Of a stretch of 64,000 nt of DNA, positions 60,501-64,000 are shown one piece after another. A program made the position numbers and the translations under genes. Every line of letters starts with the position of its first letter. Position 1 is the stretch's first letter. Below the pieces are notes generated by a model, which was not told the origin of the DNA, ran no database searches, and saw only the letters and a list, made by a program, of their open reading frames with translations. The stretch comes from Pyrus communis. Taxonomy: Eukaryota; Streptophyta; Magnoliopsida; Rosales; Rosaceae. Location of the stretch: positions 10,662,471 through 10,726,470 of the forward strand of contig NC_084819.1 of the NCBI RefSeq assembly GCF_963583255.1. The letters are read 5' to 3'.

Positions 60501-61640
60501 CTAATAAGCTAACTATGTCCTTCGGTTGAATGCAGGGCGTGCCAACTCGTCGGCCAAACTTGGCCGAGGAGTAAAATTTGTTGATGTTGCATTGAGCGCG
60601 TTGCTGACTTCTTTATCTTGCGACTGCGTCTGAGGAAGGAACAAATCTCGACTTTTGGATTCTCGAGCCTGAAGACAAGGCTGCTAGTTTTGCGAAGTTC
60701 ACAAATCGTCGGCGCCGAATTCGGTCACAGTGATTATATTTGTGAGAGTATAAGCACGTCGAATCGACACCAGATTGTACGGACACAAGTATTCAAAGGT
60801 GATGTATGTCTTGATGGTAAATGTGGTTTGGCCGTCAGAATGCCAAACTCTGAAACTCACTTGTGAGTATCCAATCATAAAATCACTCGGCGTTCAATAC
60901 GCCGAATTTCATAACTCGTAACACTTTACTTCGCCGAGAAGGCTAATAAGATGACCTATGTCAATAAGGATTCGGAAACCCTTCTCGACCGAGACTTGGA
61001 TAGGTAACCAGTCAGCCTCGACGCAGTGCTATTTATCCAAACTAAAGGTGCTCCTCGGTCGACTGATTCTACGGCGACTGTGCTATTTATCCAAACTGAA
61101 GGTGTTCGCCGGTTGCCTTCACAGTGCTGTTTATCCAAACTGAAGATGTGTCGGCGGGAAAAAGAAAATAAAAAATCTCAAGATGTTTGAGAGGTTTTGC
61201 GCAGGGCAGTTGTGTGTTGAATTGGAGCCCCTTCAATTGTTGCATGATGTCTTGTATTTATAGCACCAAATCCTTTGAGATCGAGTCAAAATCATATCTG
61301 GATTGGGATTTCTTGTTCTGTTCCAACTCTACTTCGACCAATCCTACCCCTATTAGGACTTTGAACTCACCCCCTTCTTGAGGCTATATTCGTTGTTGGT
61401 CGAGAATCCAAATTGTACTAGGACTTCTTCGACCCCTTTGCTTATTCGAACTACTCCTTCTTGCGATAGGACTCGATCATCCTTGCTGAATGGCTCGGGA
61501 TCACCAAGCAACCCATAGTATATTTGAAACAGCTTTGAGCCGAGCATAAACCTACACTCGGCCTAACAATATTATTTTGAGCCCAAACAAAAGCAAAAGG
61601 CATTATTAGTTTGATCAAACAAAAAATTTCCTTTTCATTC
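60500..61640. repeat. Unidentified repeat-like region with triplicated motif
   Basis: GC-richer than the surroundings, with many 'ggccgag', 'cgtcggc' and 'cctcggtcg' words typical of some plant LTRs. 'tgctatttatccaaactgaa' recurs at about 61,027, 61,080 and 61,127. No coding domain or borders were found. Confidence 0.35.
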
Positions 61641-61738
61641 ATTTTAATGTCTTATGGATGCCATTACAAATTAATTCATCAATATATAGGAAATCTTTAA
61701 GAGAAGGAATTTCCTTCTTTTTTTTTTTTTTTTTTATA

Positions 61739-62036
61739 AAAATAAGGATTAGTTGTGGGATCCACACTACATCGAACTTTAACGATCCGAACCGTCTATT
61801 TTTTAAGTTGCACCTAATAGATTATCATTGCAAAATATTAGCCAAATCGGAAATGTTTAAGATATCTAATTGGGTTCAAAGAAATTATAGAATACTGTGT
61901 TATATCATAAACAACGAAATTTTATCTTCATAATTAAATAGGTAAATGATTTTGGATTGAATTGAATTTTTGACAATTCGGATCGTTGAAGTTCGATGTG
62001 GAGTGAGCCCCACACCAAATCCCCATTTTTTGAAAA
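61739..62036. mobile_element. MITE-like inverted repeat element
   Basis: Left arm 'cacactacatcgaacttta' plus 'acgatccgaaccgtc' is complementary to the right arm near 61,970-62,030 ('gacaattcggatcgttgaag' plus 'ttcgatgtggagtgag'). The arms are about 50 bp around an AT-rich core. No clear TSD. Confidence 0.6.
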
Positions 62037-62368
62037 AAAATTAGAATCTCTTTGCACAAAGGGCCCATATATATATTTTAACAAACGATATTATCTATTT
62101 TAAGGGGAGGGAGGTGAGCTTAGCATCATAATAGGCTAGCAATAATGTGGTTCAGATTCGTCTTTGGTGAGAATCAAACACAAGACTTCTCACAAGTAGA
62201 GATAAATATCACTAGACCGTAATACTAAGTAACATTTATCAATATATATTGACTTGAATAAGAATTTTGTTTTTCTTATGCAAAAAAGCAATTTCATATG
62301 TACTTACGTAGGTGCAAATGAAAACACATTTGATAACTATACAAGTTTTCAAAGTGCGATTCAACACG

Positions 62369-62709
62369 CCTAAAAGAAGCAAAATGGTACTTAAAACGTG
62401 CAAAGAACGGGACACGACATCCCTCCAACATCCACCCCCCCCCGCGGGACTGCTTGGAAGCCAATTGAATTGTTCATACCTAAAAGAAGCAAAATGGTAC
62501 TTAAAACGTGCAAAGAACGGGACACGACATCCCTCCAACATCCCCCCCCCCCCCCCCCCCCCCGCGCGGGGACTGCTTGGAAGCCAATTGAATTGTTCAT
62601 ACCTAAAAGAAGCAAAATGGTACTTAAAACGTGCAAAGAACGGGACACGACATCCCTCCAACATCCACCCCCCCGCGGGACTGCTTGGAAGCCAATTGAA
62701 TTGTTCATA
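62369..62709 (+). repeat. Three-unit minisatellite with variable poly-C tracts
   Basis: Units 62,369-62,478, 62,479-62,601 and 62,602-62,709 begin 'cctaaaagaagcaaaatgg' and end 'ccaattgaattgttcata'. They are nearly identical except for the C-run: 9, 22 and 7 residues, each followed by GCGGG or GCGCGGG. Reading frames across it are artefacts. Confidence 0.92.
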
Positions 62710-64000
62710 CAGATTTATTCTTTCGAAGGTCTTTGGAGAAGACTACTCAAATAAAGGCTTGAATTTTCCAAGGACTTGGATTGTCTACCCTCTTCATTCC
62801 AAGGACTTAATTTTTTGTTGTGTTCTAATAAGTTGTTTATGTTCATGTCTCAAACCAAAATTTACATTGCAGATAAAAAAGAATTGTTTCTCATAGCTAA
62901 GGAGCCAAGCCATGCTCATATATGAATGATATAGGTTAGATGATCATGCAGCCTGAGCCACCTGAGCCACCTGACGATCAATACTTACCACAAATGATCA
63001 AATCGTTAATTAAGAGAAAAGTTTTCACTTAACGTGAATTTGTGATTAATTAAGCGCACTCATACGTAAAATGGGCTTATTGCCGCGGCAACGGGAGGTC
63101 ATGGCGCCATATGGTGAGTCTATCAATTTAATATGACAAAAACACCCTTGGTGTTGTGTTTAGACATTTGAAATTTTGAATGAATCAAAGTTTGAAAACG
63201 AGGATTGGAGTGTGGAGGATCCTAGTGCATATTCGTCCGTACTCATAAGCAGTCCAAAAGATATATGTCTGGGAGTTGTGACCAGTCTAGTAGTCTGGCC
63301 TTTGGTTTACCACAATGTACATAAAATATTCTAACATACGCGCGTGGTGTCCTGGTGTAGGACAAAACCCTAATTCCTATACTACACACGGTGAAGGAGA
63401 TGGATTTTATTAAATTCTAGTCAAAATATTTACATCCACAGCTAAATTACTATACAGAAAAGGAGTACCAGTACAATCCCACTCGAACGAGCCTGTGCTT
63501 CTCTATTCTCTTCTCTCAATGAGAACACAGACTCCACAGACCGGACACTCCCGGTCAATATCCAAATATCATGAACTAAGCCTTCCACCGTTGCATCAGG
63601 TTTCATCTCCTTGTTCAACTACTCATGATCTTCAACATCCACAGCAATGAAGAATTGTTAGTATTTCTTGATTTTTTTTATTTTTTTATTTTTTATGACA
63701 AAGAACTATGGAAATTTCGAATTGAACAATTTTAACTAGTGGGACAGAGGAACAATTCTAACCCTAATAAATATGGAACTTGTTTGAATTGAAATTAAGA
63801 AAAAAGTTGATTAATGATTTGGTTAATTTTGTTAGGTGCTTTAGGAATCAACGAATCTGAAACACCACAAAACCTCAAAGAAGCAAGTTTATTGTGTCAA
63901 GACTCCAACTATTCCCAAGGAAAGTTTAAGAAATTATATGCGGATGCATAAAGGGTGCATTTTTGCGCACCCACATTAACTTGAGTGTATGCTCACCACA
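62710..64000. other. Right end of window, no gene recognised
   Basis: AT-rich with a short 'gagccacct' tandem at 62,954-62,972. No supported coding frame. Confidence 0.35.

Noticed and set aside
62239..62896. Long frames of 105-194 residues across the minisatellite
   Set aside because: Repeated translation of the same 110-bp unit and poly-C in all frames; no start context or domain.

Overview
The window is nuclear DNA of a flowering plant. It is AT-rich, its genes carry GT-AG introns, and plant-only families are present (PIP2 aquaporin, V-ATPase subunit G, CRINKLY4-related receptor kinase, At1g16670-type receptor-like kinase). The gene families and some repeat types look like a woody eudicot, perhaps Rosaceae (apple/pear group); that placement is inference. 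Genes occupy a small share of the sequence. Most of the rest is transposons at different stages of decay, several with target-site duplications (TSDs) that can be read exactly.

Layout. 1-5,207: minus-strand Ty3/gypsy remnant between two long terminal repeats (LTRs), with recognisable reverse transcriptase and integrase relics. 5,208-8,236: AT-rich, with GT-rich microsatellite and a few exon-like scraps. 8,237-about 18,000: mosaic of CACTA (En/Spm) DNA transposons, with clustered GCGCGACG-type subterminal repeats, a broken tnp2 transposase and TNP1-like pieces. 18,649-25,376: a PIP2 aquaporin gene whose first exon is split by a 5.1-kb Copia element flanked by a TGCTT TSD. 26,533-27,273: a proline-rich single-pass membrane protein gene. 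28,300-29,924: V-ATPase subunit G gene. 30,729-34,197: two Mutator-like elements 43 bp apart and a 350-bp hAT MITE, each with a clean TSD. 34,566-39,445: a very young Copia element with apparently identical LTRs and one premature stop. 39,451-49,400: gene-poor, with a Mutator-like palindrome between 210-bp direct repeats, the 3' end of an RTE LINE, a 901-bp PIF/Harbinger-like element and degenerate tandem repeats. 49,612-51,939: intronless CRINKLY4-related receptor kinase-like gene. 53,050-55,738: a MITE, then a gypsy LTR containing an unusual array of hairpin-like units. 55,987-56,878: a Mutator-like element. 57,262-59,013: six-exon receptor-like cytoplasmic kinase gene, minus strand. 59,014-64,000: repeats, a MITE and a poly-C minisatellite.

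The four apparently intact host genes (proline-rich membrane protein, V-ATPase G, CCR-like, At1g16670-like kinase) are unrelated and independently transcribed; nothing suggests a pathway cluster. The aquaporin is probably a null allele or pseudogene, because it also has a frameshifted C-terminal tail. The least expected signals are the hairpin array at 53.2-53.6 kb, whose flanking stems co-vary around a fixed core, the duplicated TNP1-like mini-genes in the CACTA block, and the CCR-like kinase with HRN in place of HRD.
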